A stretch of 64,000 bases of DNA from DMER64 sp041652255 (GTDB lineage: Bacteria; Bacteroidota; Bacteroidia; Bacteroidales; UBA932): NCBI GenBank assembly GCA_041652255.1, contig JBAZHT010000003.1:10083-74082 (forward strand). The letters run 5' to 3'. The translations under genes were made by a program, and so were the position numbers. Below the pieces are notes generated by a model that was not told where the DNA came from, did not search any database, and saw nothing but the letters and a program-made list of their open reading frames with translations. Shown here piece after piece: positions 27,687-35,000 of this stretch. Within the stretch, counting starts at the first letter, position 1. Every line of letters begins with the position of its first letter.

Positions 27687-28496
27687 TTAGTTAATAATTA
27701 ATCCGTATTCTGTTTTAATAATTCCGTTCTTTTTGTTTTGCCTGCGGATCTGTTTGTTGTATTGCTGCTCTTTCAGGTGAACGTAATCCCGCGGATGATC
27801 CAGGTGCAGGGTAACGGCTGAATACCTGACTTGTTTCCCCTTCACTCCCAAACGCTCAAGCCTTTCGCCAAACTCCCTGTCCTCTCCTCCGTAGCGCAGC
27901 CGCTGGTCAAATCCCCTTACGGCGATGACATCATTTTTCCATGCCGAGGCATTCCCTCCGTTCCATGTAGCACCTGCTGGCGTAAAGTTGTTCAAAAAGC
28001 GTTTTTTCATCCCGGAGGCATTTAATTTGTTGTTTTTAAAAGATTTGCCGAGTCCGTTACCTTCCAGCCACCTTCTGTCAAAAGAGATTCCCGAACGTAT
28101 CTCCTCAACGCCGATCTTTGCAGACAGATCCGCCGGCAACCTGATTGTTCCTCCGGAAAGAAACCTTCCTATACTTCGCATATTGACGTGAACCCGCACA
28201 AAATCCTTCCTGGGAATAATGTCTCCGTCACTGAATATCAAATAATTACCCTCACTCACCAATACGGCTTTGTTCAGGATGGTGCATTTGCGAAATCCTT
28301 TGTTTTCATGGAACACGTGTTTTATGGATAAAGACCCCTCCCGTTTCATTTTTTCAATGACCTTCCGGGTACTTTCATTGGATCCGTCGTCGGCAACGAT
28401 CAACTCAAAATCCTTGAAAGTCTGGCAGTAATAACCCCATAAGACCCGTTCCAGCCATGCGGGTTGATTGAAAGTTGAAATAATTACAGAAATCAT
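27687..28496 (-). CDS. Family 2 glycosyltransferase
   Basis: A 269-residue soluble GT-A enzyme. The N-terminal half shows VADDGSNEST and the DxD motif FSDGDIIP. The C-terminal galactosyltransferase-like part includes NGGNASAWKNDV and GGEDREFGERL, typical of enzymes that transfer sugars to surface glycans. The donor and acceptor are unknown. A -7 box (TATCTTTG) ends 7 nt before its ATG, suggesting a nearly leaderless mRNA. It heads a five-gene minus-strand string running to exuT. Confidence 0.85.
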   Translation of the reverse strand: MISVIISTFNQPAWLERVLWGYYCQTFKDFELIVADDGSNESTRKVIEKMKREGSLSIKHVFHENKGFRKCTILNKAVLVSEGNYLIFSDGDIIPRKDFVRVHVNMRSIGRFLSGGTIRLPADLSAKIGVEEIRSGISFDRRWLEGNGLGKSFKNNKLNASGMKKRFLNNFTPAGATWNGGNASAWKNDVIAVRGFDQRLRYGGEDREFGERLERLGVKGKQVRYSAVTLHLDHPRDYVHLKEQQYNKQIRRQNKKNGIIKTEYGLIIN

Positions 28497-28503
28497 GCGT
28501 AAA

Positions 28504-28538
28504 CAAAGATAGAAAATAAAAAAAAATTTCTATCTTTG
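28504..28538. promoter_or_regulatory. Mirror-image divergent promoter dyad
   Basis: Perfect 12-bp inverted repeat, CAAAGATAGAAA (28504-28515) and TTTCTATCTTTG (28527-28538), around an 11-bp A-rich spacer. The outer 8 bases of each arm are a TANNTTTG -7 box (TATCTTTG): the minus-strand one serves the glycosyltransferase gene and the plus-strand one the DUF4402-like gene. No -33 TTTG lies at the usual distance for either; the A-tract occupies much of that space. Confidence 0.6.
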
Positions 28539-28562
28539 AATTGTACGTTTAGCCATAAGGCT

Positions 28563-29021
28563 ATGAAAACATTCATTATCCTATCCATTCTATGCCTGAT
28601 CTTTGCATATCCGGCAAGGGCTCAGGTCGTTGTAACAGGTCACGTCACGGCCGAGATCGTGGATGCCGCGAGTATTTCACCGCAGGGTATCTATGCTCTT
28701 GAAATTGACAAAACTCCCGATTTTACAGATGAGCTCCAATACGATGATGTTCTTCTGGGAGAAGTCACGGTTCGTTCAGGCTCCGATGTATCATGCAACA
28801 TAGTGGTAAAAGCGGCCACTGTCTCCGGATCAGAAGGGGAACTACTAACAATGGAAACCTCACTGAACCAACGTGTTGGAGAAGAATCAAGAAAACTGAG
28901 TGAATTGCATCACACCGACGGAGACCAGACACTCCAATTGACCGGTAATGTCAATACTTTGCGTGAACAACGCTCCGGCCTTTATGAAGGGTCTTACACC
29001 GTTGTTTTTGCATACAATTGA
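28563..29021 (+). CDS. DUF4402-like exported fibre-subunit candidate
   Basis: A 152-residue protein with a clear Sec signal peptide (about 1-20, cleavage after ARA/Q). The mature part of about 130 residues is all-beta and ends GLYEGSYTVVFAYN, resembling the terminal strand of DUF4402-type and pilin-like proteins. No cysteine pair, sortase motif or lipobox is seen beyond one Cys. It lies just upstream of an usher-like gene, which suggests that it is the exported or assembled subunit, but this is inference. The start at 28563 fits the signal peptide; the frame extends to 28536, inside the promoter box. Confidence 0.55.
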   Translation: MKTFIILSILCLIFAYPARAQVVVTGHVTAEIVDAASISPQGIYALEIDKTPDFTDELQYDDVLLGEVTVRSGSDVSCNIVVKAATVSGSEGELLTMETSLNQRVGEESRKLSELHHTDGDQTLQLTGNVNTLREQRSGLYEGSYTVVFAYN

Positions 29022-29046
29022 CTGTACCTCTCAAGGTTCTTTCATT

Positions 29047-29091
29047 AATATATTGTAAATTTCACTACTTTTGTAAAATTTACAATATATT
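29047..29091. promoter_or_regulatory. 16-bp dyad centred on a -7 box
   Basis: Perfect inverted repeat AATATATTGTAAATTT (29047-29062) and AAATTTACAATATATT (29076-29091) around the 13-nt loop CACTACTTTTGTA. The loop holds TACTTTTG (29066-29073), a match to the -7 box TANNTTTG, at the exact centre of symmetry. The right arm runs into seven T residues (29090-29096). The element can therefore be a regulated promoter for the usher-like gene, an intrinsic terminator for the preceding gene (26 nt after its stop), or both. Confidence 0.6.
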
Positions 29092-29125
29092 TTTTTGTGC
29101 CTGTAACCTGTCATTCAAGCGCTTG

Positions 29126-32100
29126 ATGCTCAATCATTCATACGTTTTAAACCAAATTGGCAACCTGAAAACTCCGGGTCTGTGGGTACGCTGTTTTGCC
29201 GTCTTGCTCTTGACATCAGGTATGCTGCATCCCGCTAAGGCACTGGCTCAGGAAGAGTACCTGGAAGAAATGGTCATTTACTTTTCGGTACCGCGCATAG
29301 GAGGGACAGATATTTCTGCGGTGATCGGGGAACATGATGTCTATTTGTCGGTTCCGGAGTTATTCGATTTTCTTAAGATCAAAAACACCTACACCGCGGG
29401 CTTTAGTTCCATTTACGGCTTTTTCATCACAGAAGACGCCCCCTATAACATTGACCGTGTTAACAATATAATTACCTACCGGGGAAAAGAATTCACTTTA
29501 AAACCCGGAGACATTATCCGCACCGAAACCAATCTTTATTTGAAATCCAATTATTTCGGGCAGGTATTCGGACTAGACTGTTCGTTCAGTTTCAGAAGTC
29601 TGTCTGTTACCATGAACACCAGCATAGAACTTCCCGTGATCCGGGAAATGAGACAGGAACAGATGCGCAAGAGCCTGGGCCGGATAAGGGGTGAGGTCGA
29701 AGCAGATACTACCATTGGCAGAAAATTCCCTTTCATCCATTTTGGGATGGCCGATTGGTCTGCCGTGCTGACACAGGAAGTGCAGGGACCTTCTGAAGCC
29801 CGTTTGTCCCTGAACCTGGGAGGTGTTATTGCCGGAGGGGAAACTGACATCAGGCTTAACTACAACACCAATACCCCGTTTAACGAAAAAAACCAGTTTT
29901 ACCAGTGGCGCTACGCCAACAACAAATACAAAGCCCTTAGACAGGTGATCCTGGGAAAGATCAGTACGTTCTCCACTTCGACCATCAATTCCCCCGTTCT
30001 GGGCGTTCAGGTAACCAACACACCTACTACGTACCGGCAGTCGTTCGGAACCTATACACTCAGTGATGTTACCGAACCGGGCTGGACTGTAGAACTATAC
30101 GTAAACAACGTTCTGGTGGATTACCAGCAGGCAGATGCCTCGGGGTTTTATACTTTTGAAGTTCCTCTGGTTTACGGAAATACAAACGTGAAACTGCAAT
30201 TCTACGGACCCTGGGGAGAAGAAAGGTCCAAAGAACAAACATTGAACATCCCTTATAATTTTCTTCCTGCAGGCAATTTTGAATACCGAGTTTCTGCCGG
30301 TGTTGTGGAAGACTCTTTGTTCAGTAAATTTTCCCGCGTGGATATGGATTACGGCATCGCACGTTTCATGACCGTCGGAGCCGGTGTGGAATACCTTTCT
30401 TCTGTTTCTTCCGGGCAGTTCATGCCCTTTGTACACACTTCCCTTCAGGTAGCACCCGGGTTGCTTTTAAGCGGAGAATACACCCACGGTGTAAATGCCA
30501 AAGGGATCCTCAACTGGAGGTTGCCGTCCGATATACAGTTTGAAGTGAATTACACCCGCTACGACAGGGATCAGACGGCTATTAACACCAATTACCTGGA
30601 AGAAAGACGTATTACCATGTCTATCCCGGTAAGGATGCGCCATTTTTCACTGTTTTCCAGGATGGCCCTGAATCAGATCATTATGCCCAACACCCGGTAT
30701 ACATCAGCAGAACTGTTGTTGTCGGGAAATTTTTGGGGAGTCAATACCAACCTGACAACTTTCGCCACTTTTTCTCAATATTCAAAAACCAATATATACA
30801 GCTCATTATCCATGTCGCTCAGGTTGCCGGCTTCTTTTATTCTTACCCCGCAGGCACAATTCAACTATACTCAGGGAAAATTCGTTTCTGCCCGGGTTGC
30901 ACTGGAAAAGAGAATGTTTAAAAACGGCTACCTCAACCTGTCTTTCGAAAGGAATTTTGCCAACAATATTACAAACCTGGAACTGGGGTTACGCTATGAC
31001 TTTTCATTTGCCCAAATTGGATTCACTGCCCGCAGAAGCAACCAGACTTACTCATTCGTGGAAACGGCCGGAGGCAGCCTTATGGTGGATCCGCGATCCA
31101 GGTATATAGGTGTCAATAACCGCAGCAGCGTGGGCAAAGGAGGTATGATCCTCTACCCGTTCCTTGATATGAACTGGAACGGAATAAAGGACGAAGGAGA
31201 ACCCAAAGCATTCGGAATGGAAGTCCAGGTAAGCGGCGGACGTGTGGAATACAAAGAACGGGACACCATAACCAGGATATTTGACCTGCAACCCTATGCC
31301 GAATACCTGGTAACCCTGGACGGAAGCAAATTTGACAACATTACCTGGAGAATGCGCAACCGGACACTGAGCGTTGTGGTAGACCCCAACCAGTTCAAGC
31401 GTATTGAGATCCCGGTTGTTGTAGTGGGAGAAGCTTCGGGACAGGTATACCTGCGAGACGGGAATACCCTTCGCGGTCAGGGCCGGATCACCGTTCAATT
31501 CTATAACAAGGAAAACGTGCTCATTCACAGCACACTTTCCGAGTCAGACGGGTACTTTACCTATATGGGACTGTCGCCCGGAGAATACACCGCCGTTATT
31601 GATCCCCAACAGATGAGAAAGCTGGATATGACAGCATCTCCCGCCCAAATATCCTTTACCATTGAACCCAGTATAGACGGGGATTACATTTACGATCTGG
31701 AATTCACGATCCGTACAAACGAACCTAAAGAGCAACCGGCAGCGAAACCCGCTACACCTAAAGCAGAAAAACCGGCAGAGGCCTTCCGTGACACGGTACC
31801 CATTGCTGTAACTAAACCCACGCCGGTAATGAAGGATACCTTAACTGTTCCGGAACCTAAACCCGGAATCCGGGATCGTAAACCGGCTGAGGGATCACCC
31901 ACAACCGGCGGGTACCGCCTGCAATTCCTGGTCTTAAGCCGTCCGCTGGAAGATGACAGCAGTTACTTTGAACGACTTACAAAGAAACTGCCCAACCTGC
32001 AGGTATCAGTCAGAGTGGAAGAAGATGGTCTTTACCATTACGTGTCACGCGTATTTCGCACCCGGAGTGAAGCCAGGCACTGGATGCGTATGATCAACGG

Positions 32101-32158
32101 GATGGGTTGGCAGGATTGTGTGCTGAGATCAGAAACAGAAAAACCCCTCAAAAAATGA
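29126..32158 (+). CDS. Usher-like outer-membrane protein with C-terminal SPOR-like domain
   Basis: A 1010-residue protein with a signal peptide (cleavage near ALAQ/E). After an N-terminal periplasmic region (about 40-150) comes a long stretch of alternating beta strands (about 190-680) typical of a large outer-membrane barrel. It contains an inserted beta domain (GWTVELYVNNVLVDYQ followed by GFYTFEVPLVYG) like the plug region of chaperone-usher pores. Then follow an SdrD-B-like motif (FLDMNWNGIKDEGEP), a second Ig-like domain (GQVYLRDGN), a Pro/Lys-rich linker (about 870-930) and a SPOR-like domain (YRLQFLVLSRP to the end). The family assignment is by pattern only. No periplasmic chaperone gene is visible. 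The ATG at 29126 is chosen because the longer frame starts inside the upstream gene. Confidence 0.55.
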   Translation: MLNHSYVLNQIGNLKTPGLWVRCFAVLLLTSGMLHPAKALAQEEYLEEMVIYFSVPRIGGTDISAVIGEHDVYLSVPELFDFLKIKNTYTAGFSSIYGFFITEDAPYNIDRVNNIITYRGKEFTLKPGDIIRTETNLYLKSNYFGQVFGLDCSFSFRSLSVTMNTSIELPVIREMRQEQMRKSLGRIRGEVEADTTIGRKFPFIHFGMADWSAVLTQEVQGPSEARLSLNLGGVIAGGETDIRLNYNTNTPFNEKNQFYQWRYANNKYKALRQVILGKISTFSTSTINSPVLGVQVTNTPTTYRQSFGTYTLSDVTEPGWTVELYVNNVLVDYQQADASGFYTFEVPLVYGNTNVKLQFYGPWGEERSKEQTLNIPYNFLPAGNFEYRVSAGVVEDSLFSKFSRVDMDYGIARFMTVGAGVEYLSSVSSGQFMPFVHTSLQVAPGLLLSGEYTHGVNAKGILNWRLPSDIQFEVNYTRYDRDQTAINTNYLEERRITMSIPVRMRHFSLFSRMALNQIIMPNTRYTSAELLLSGNFWGVNTNLTTFATFSQYSKTNIYSSLSMSLRLPASFILTPQAQFNYTQGKFVSARVALEKRMFKNGYLNLSFERNFANNITNLELGLRYDFSFAQIGFTARRSNQTYSFVETAGGSLMVDPRSRYIGVNNRSSVGKGGMILYPFLDMNWNGIKDEGEPKAFGMEVQVSGGRVEYKERDTITRIFDLQPYAEYLVTLDGSKFDNITWRMRNRTLSVVVDPNQFKRIEIPVVVVGEASGQVYLRDGNTLRGQGRITVQFYNKENVLIHSTLSESDGYFTYMGLSPGEYTAVIDPQQMRKLDMTASPAQISFTIEPSIDGDYIYDLEFTIRTNEPKEQPAAKPATPKAEKPAEAFRDTVPIAVTKPTPVMKDTLTVPEPKPGIRDRKPAEGSPTTGGYRLQFLVLSRPLEDDSSYFERLTKKLPNLQVSVRVEEDGLYHYVSRVFRTRSEARHWMRMINGMGWQDCVLRSETEKPLKK

Positions 32159-32166
32159 AGGGTTTT
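32140..32166. terminator. Bidirectional hairpin between usher-like gene and tRNA-Val
   Basis: Arms AAAACCCCTCA (32140-32150) and TGAAGGGTTTT (32156-32166) pair at 10 of 11 positions (one C-A mismatch) around loop AAAAA. It overlaps the stop codon of the usher-like gene. On the minus strand the stem ends in GGGGTTTTT, a plausible terminator for the tRNA transcript. Confidence 0.55.
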
Positions 32167-32172
32167 GGTTTG

Positions 32173-32247
32173 TGGGAGCAAAGAGATTCGAACTCATGAC
32201 CCCCTGCTTGTAAGGCAGGTGCTCTAAACCAGCTGAGCTATGCTCCC
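32173..32247 (-). tRNA. tRNA-Val (anticodon TAC)
   Basis: Read on the minus strand, the acceptor stem is GGGAGCA with TGCTCCC and discriminator A at 32173. The D-arm is GCTC/GAGC, the anticodon stem-loop is CCTGC-CTTACAA-GCAGG, and the T-loop is TTCGAAT. The anticodon TAC decodes GUA and related valine codons. The T-stem has one T-T mismatch (positions 50 and 64). CCA is not encoded. The 75 nt fold is otherwise canonical. It is convergent with the usher-like gene, 14 nt apart, and lies upstream of no obvious partner. Confidence 0.95.
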
Positions 32248-32269
32248 AAACGGGACTGCAAAGATAAAT

Positions 32270-33547
32270 TTAATTTTCTTCCCTGCAAAAAAAGTTTTCC
32301 ATCAGGTCGGCAACCGTGAAAGTGCTTCCACCGACCAGGATCAGATCATCCCGGGAGGCGGCCTTACGGGCTTTTTCAAAAGCTTGTTTTACACAGGGGA
32401 CTTCCTCTCCCCGGAATCCTTCTGTTTTTCCCCAGTCAGCCAGCTGCCTGTATGGCAAAGCCCTGGGTATGGAGGCTTGTGTAAAAAAGTAATAGGCATC
32501 CCTGGGCAACAGAGGTGCTATCCTTGACAGGTCTCTTCCCTGCACCATACCAAAAACAACAAATAGTTTCCGGTAAGATTCCGCTGCCAACTGATCTTTC
32601 AGGTATTGCATTCCATGGGCATTGTGTCCCGTATCGGCAATTACGGCGGGATGTGTTCCCAGACGCTCCCACCTTCCATGCAATCCGGTCAGGGTTTCAA
32701 AACGTTCCAGGCCCCCGGCTGTGACCTCTCGGGTGAGCAAAGGGGCAAATACCGGAGAGGTATGGCGAAGTACATCCAGGGCACACAATGACGTCCTCAG
32801 GTTTTTCTGCTGGTACAAAGAGGTTCCCTCCACGCAGTAATCTTCACGGGGCCATTCATAAGCCTTGTACAGCGGAGCTCCCATGTCCCGGGCTTTTTGC
32901 TCCAGAACCGGAAAAGACAAGGGGTCATACTCCCCGATGACCAAAGGCACTTTATTTTTAATAATACCTGATTTTTCCCACGCAATCTTTTTAATGGTAT
33001 CTCCCAGCAAATCACAATGATCCAAGCCTATATTGGTGATAATAGAAAGCACTACCGACTTGTTGGTCAGAATGTTGGTGGAATCCAACCGCCCCCCCAG
33101 GCCGGTTTCAATGACGGCAATATCTGTTTTTTGGTCTGCAAAATACCGGAATGCCATAGCTGTGGTCATATCAAAAAATGAAGGAAGTTCACCGTTAAGA
33201 ATTTCCATTCGTTCGTTTTTGAACCGTTCCATGAAAGAGACAACGTCTTCCCTGGAGATCATTTGTCCGTTGACCTTAATGCGTTCGCGGAAATCCAACA
33301 GGTGAGGAGAAGTATACAATCCTGTCTTAAATCCTGCCTGCTGTAATACTGCCGCCAGCATATGTGCCACCGAACCCTTTCCGTTTGTGCCGGCTATGTG
33401 TATGCACGAATATGCTTCCTGTGGGTTCTCCAGCCAGTCAGCAAGGGAAAGCATCCTGTGCGGATAAGGCTTATACCCCCCTATCCCGATTTTTTGATAT
33501 TGGGGAAAATGTGATACCAGAAACGATACAGCCTGTGGGTAGTCCAT
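32270..33547 (-). CDS. folC: Folylpolyglutamate / dihydrofolate synthase
   Basis: Adds L-glutamate to dihydropteroate and extends folate polyglutamate tails. The 425-residue protein has the Mur-ligase ATP loop AGTNGKGSVAHML, the conserved ETGLGGRLDSTN and NIGLDHCDLLGDT stretches, and a C-terminal domain with ADTGHNAHG. It is divergent from phoH with 57 bp between the starts, and lies 22 nt from the tRNA-Val gene. Confidence 0.94.
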   Translation of the reverse strand: MDYPQAVSFLVSHFPQYQKIGIGGYKPYPHRMLSLADWLENPQEAYSCIHIAGTNGKGSVAHMLAAVLQQAGFKTGLYTSPHLLDFRERIKVNGQMISREDVVSFMERFKNERMEILNGELPSFFDMTTAMAFRYFADQKTDIAVIETGLGGRLDSTNILTNKSVVLSIITNIGLDHCDLLGDTIKKIAWEKSGIIKNKVPLVIGEYDPLSFPVLEQKARDMGAPLYKAYEWPREDYCVEGTSLYQQKNLRTSLCALDVLRHTSPVFAPLLTREVTAGGLERFETLTGLHGRWERLGTHPAVIADTGHNAHGMQYLKDQLAAESYRKLFVVFGMVQGRDLSRIAPLLPRDAYYFFTQASIPRALPYRQLADWGKTEGFRGEEVPCVKQAFEKARKAASRDDLILVGGSTFTVADLMENFFCREEN

Positions 33548-33578
33548 AACTGTGCGAATTTAGACAAAAATTTTTGCT

Positions 33579-33586
33579 ATCTTTAA
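33579..33586 (+). promoter_or_regulatory. Probable -7 box of phoH-like gene
   Basis: TATCTTTA differs from TANNTTTG only at the last base. It lies 18 nt before the ATG at 33605. A short palindrome AAGATT-AA-AATCTT follows it. Confidence 0.3.
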
Positions 33587-33604
33587 AGATTAAAATCTTA
33601 GAAC

Positions 33605-34936
33605 ATGTCAAACAACCCCAAAATTTTCGTATTGGACACCAATGTGCTCCTGCACGACCACAAAGCCCTTAGTAATTTCCAGGAAAACGATATTGTTATT
33701 CCCATTATCGTTCTGGAAGAACTGGACAAATTTAAAAAAGGAAACGATCAGATCAATTTCAATGCCCGGGAGTTTGCGCGGGAATTGGATAAAATACTCG
33801 GTGATAAAATGCTGAACGGATGGATTGGCATGGGTCCCGGCAGAGGTCGTTTGAAAGTGGAACTGGGACATCCTTTCCCGGAAGTAATGGAGGACTCTTT
33901 CTACGAAGACACACCGGACCACAGGATCCTGGTAGTAGCCCAGTACATGAAAGAGAATAACCCGGACAGACGAGTCATTCTCATAACCAAAGACGTGAAC
34001 CTGCGCATTAAAGCCAAAGCCCTCAGCATAGAAGCACAGGATTACATGAACGATAAGGTACGGGACGAAAGCATTGTAACCCTGTCAAAAGGAGTGGTAA
34101 GAATGAACCGGGTCACCCCCCAGACAATAGCCAAATTGTATCAGACACCGGAGGGTTTGAGTGCCAAAGACATAAGATTGAAAGGAGCTCACAACAACCA
34201 GTATTATATATTAAAGAATAAAGACGGTGCCGCATTGGCCCGTTACGAAGCTTCAAAAAAACGTCTTGTACCGGTTCCCAATCACCGGGCTTACGGGATT
34301 ACACCCCGAAACCAGGAACAGAATTTTGCCCTGGACGCCCTGCTCAATCCTTCTGTGAGCCTTGTATCTCTCACAGGTATTGCCGGTACCGGTAAAACGC
34401 TTTTAGCCCTGGCAGCCGCACTTGCCCAGGAAGACGATTTTGACCAGATACTGCTTTCCCGACCCGTAATCCCCCTGAAAAATCAGGAAATGGGATTTCT
34501 CCCGGGGGATATCAAAGAAAAACTGGCTCCCTACATGCTGCCCCTGATGGACAATTTGAGCGTGATCAAAGGAAGTGTGAGAGAAAACAGCCGGGAACAT
34601 ATGCGTATAGAAGAAATGCTGAAAACTGAAAAGCTGCTGATATCTCCTCTTGCCTACATCCGGGGAAGAAGTCTCTCTAAAGTATTTTTCATTGTGGACG
34701 AGTCCCAGAACCTGACACCCCATGAAGTCAAGACCATTATTACCCGGGCCGGAGAAGGCAGTAAGCTTGTATTTACCGGAGACATTCATCAAATTGACCA
34801 GCCTTACCTGGACATGCATTCAAATGGTCTTACTTATCTAACAGACAAGATGTTAGGACAGGATTTGTTTGCCCATGTCAACCTGGTAAAAGGAGAAAGG
34901 AGCCACCTGGCAGAAGTAGCTGGCCATATATTGTAA
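33605..34936 (+). CDS. PIN-PhoH fusion ATPase
   Basis: The 443-residue protein has an N-terminal PIN domain (about 5-155; VLDTNVLLHD, a conserved E in VLEELDKFKKG, and ITKDVNLRIKA) and a C-terminal PhoH-type ATPase with Walker A GIAGTGKT and Walker B FIVDESQNL. Family members are thought to act in RNA processing or decay, as a nuclease driven by a helicase-like motor. The cellular target is not known. This PhoH2-like arrangement is common in Bacteroidetes. Confidence 0.9.
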   Translation: MSNNPKIFVLDTNVLLHDHKALSNFQENDIVIPIIVLEELDKFKKGNDQINFNAREFARELDKILGDKMLNGWIGMGPGRGRLKVELGHPFPEVMEDSFYEDTPDHRILVVAQYMKENNPDRRVILITKDVNLRIKAKALSIEAQDYMNDKVRDESIVTLSKGVVRMNRVTPQTIAKLYQTPEGLSAKDIRLKGAHNNQYYILKNKDGAALARYEASKKRLVPVPNHRAYGITPRNQEQNFALDALLNPSVSLVSLTGIAGTGKTLLALAAALAQEDDFDQILLSRPVIPLKNQEMGFLPGDIKEKLAPYMLPLMDNLSVIKGSVRENSREHMRIEEMLKTEKLLISPLAYIRGRSLSKVFFIVDESQNLTPHEVKTIITRAGEGSKLVFTGDIHQIDQPYLDMHSNGLTYLTDKMLGQDLFAHVNLVKGERSHLAEVAGHIL

Positions 34937-34944
34937 CTTTTTTA

Positions 34945-34952
34945 TAATTTTG
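34945..34952 (+). promoter_or_regulatory. -7 promoter box of ppdK
   Basis: TAATTTTG matches TANNTTTG and lies 48 nt before the ATG, leaving an A/T-rich 5' leader. No TTTG -33 is at the usual distance. Confidence 0.45.
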
Positions 34953-35000
34953 CAGCCCAATACAAGATATTTTTCTATAATCTAACCTTATATAATTTTT

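Noticed and set aside
29047..29091. Invertible (phase-variable) promoter
   Set aside because: The inverted repeats flank a promoter box as in Bacteroides invertible promoters, but the loop is only 13 bp, too short for known site-specific inversion, and no recombinase gene is nearby.
32173..32247. Integration site of a mobile element at tRNA-Val
   Set aside because: No integrase, no repeated tRNA 3' end and no shift to foreign genes beside it; the neighbours are housekeeping genes and the usher-like gene.
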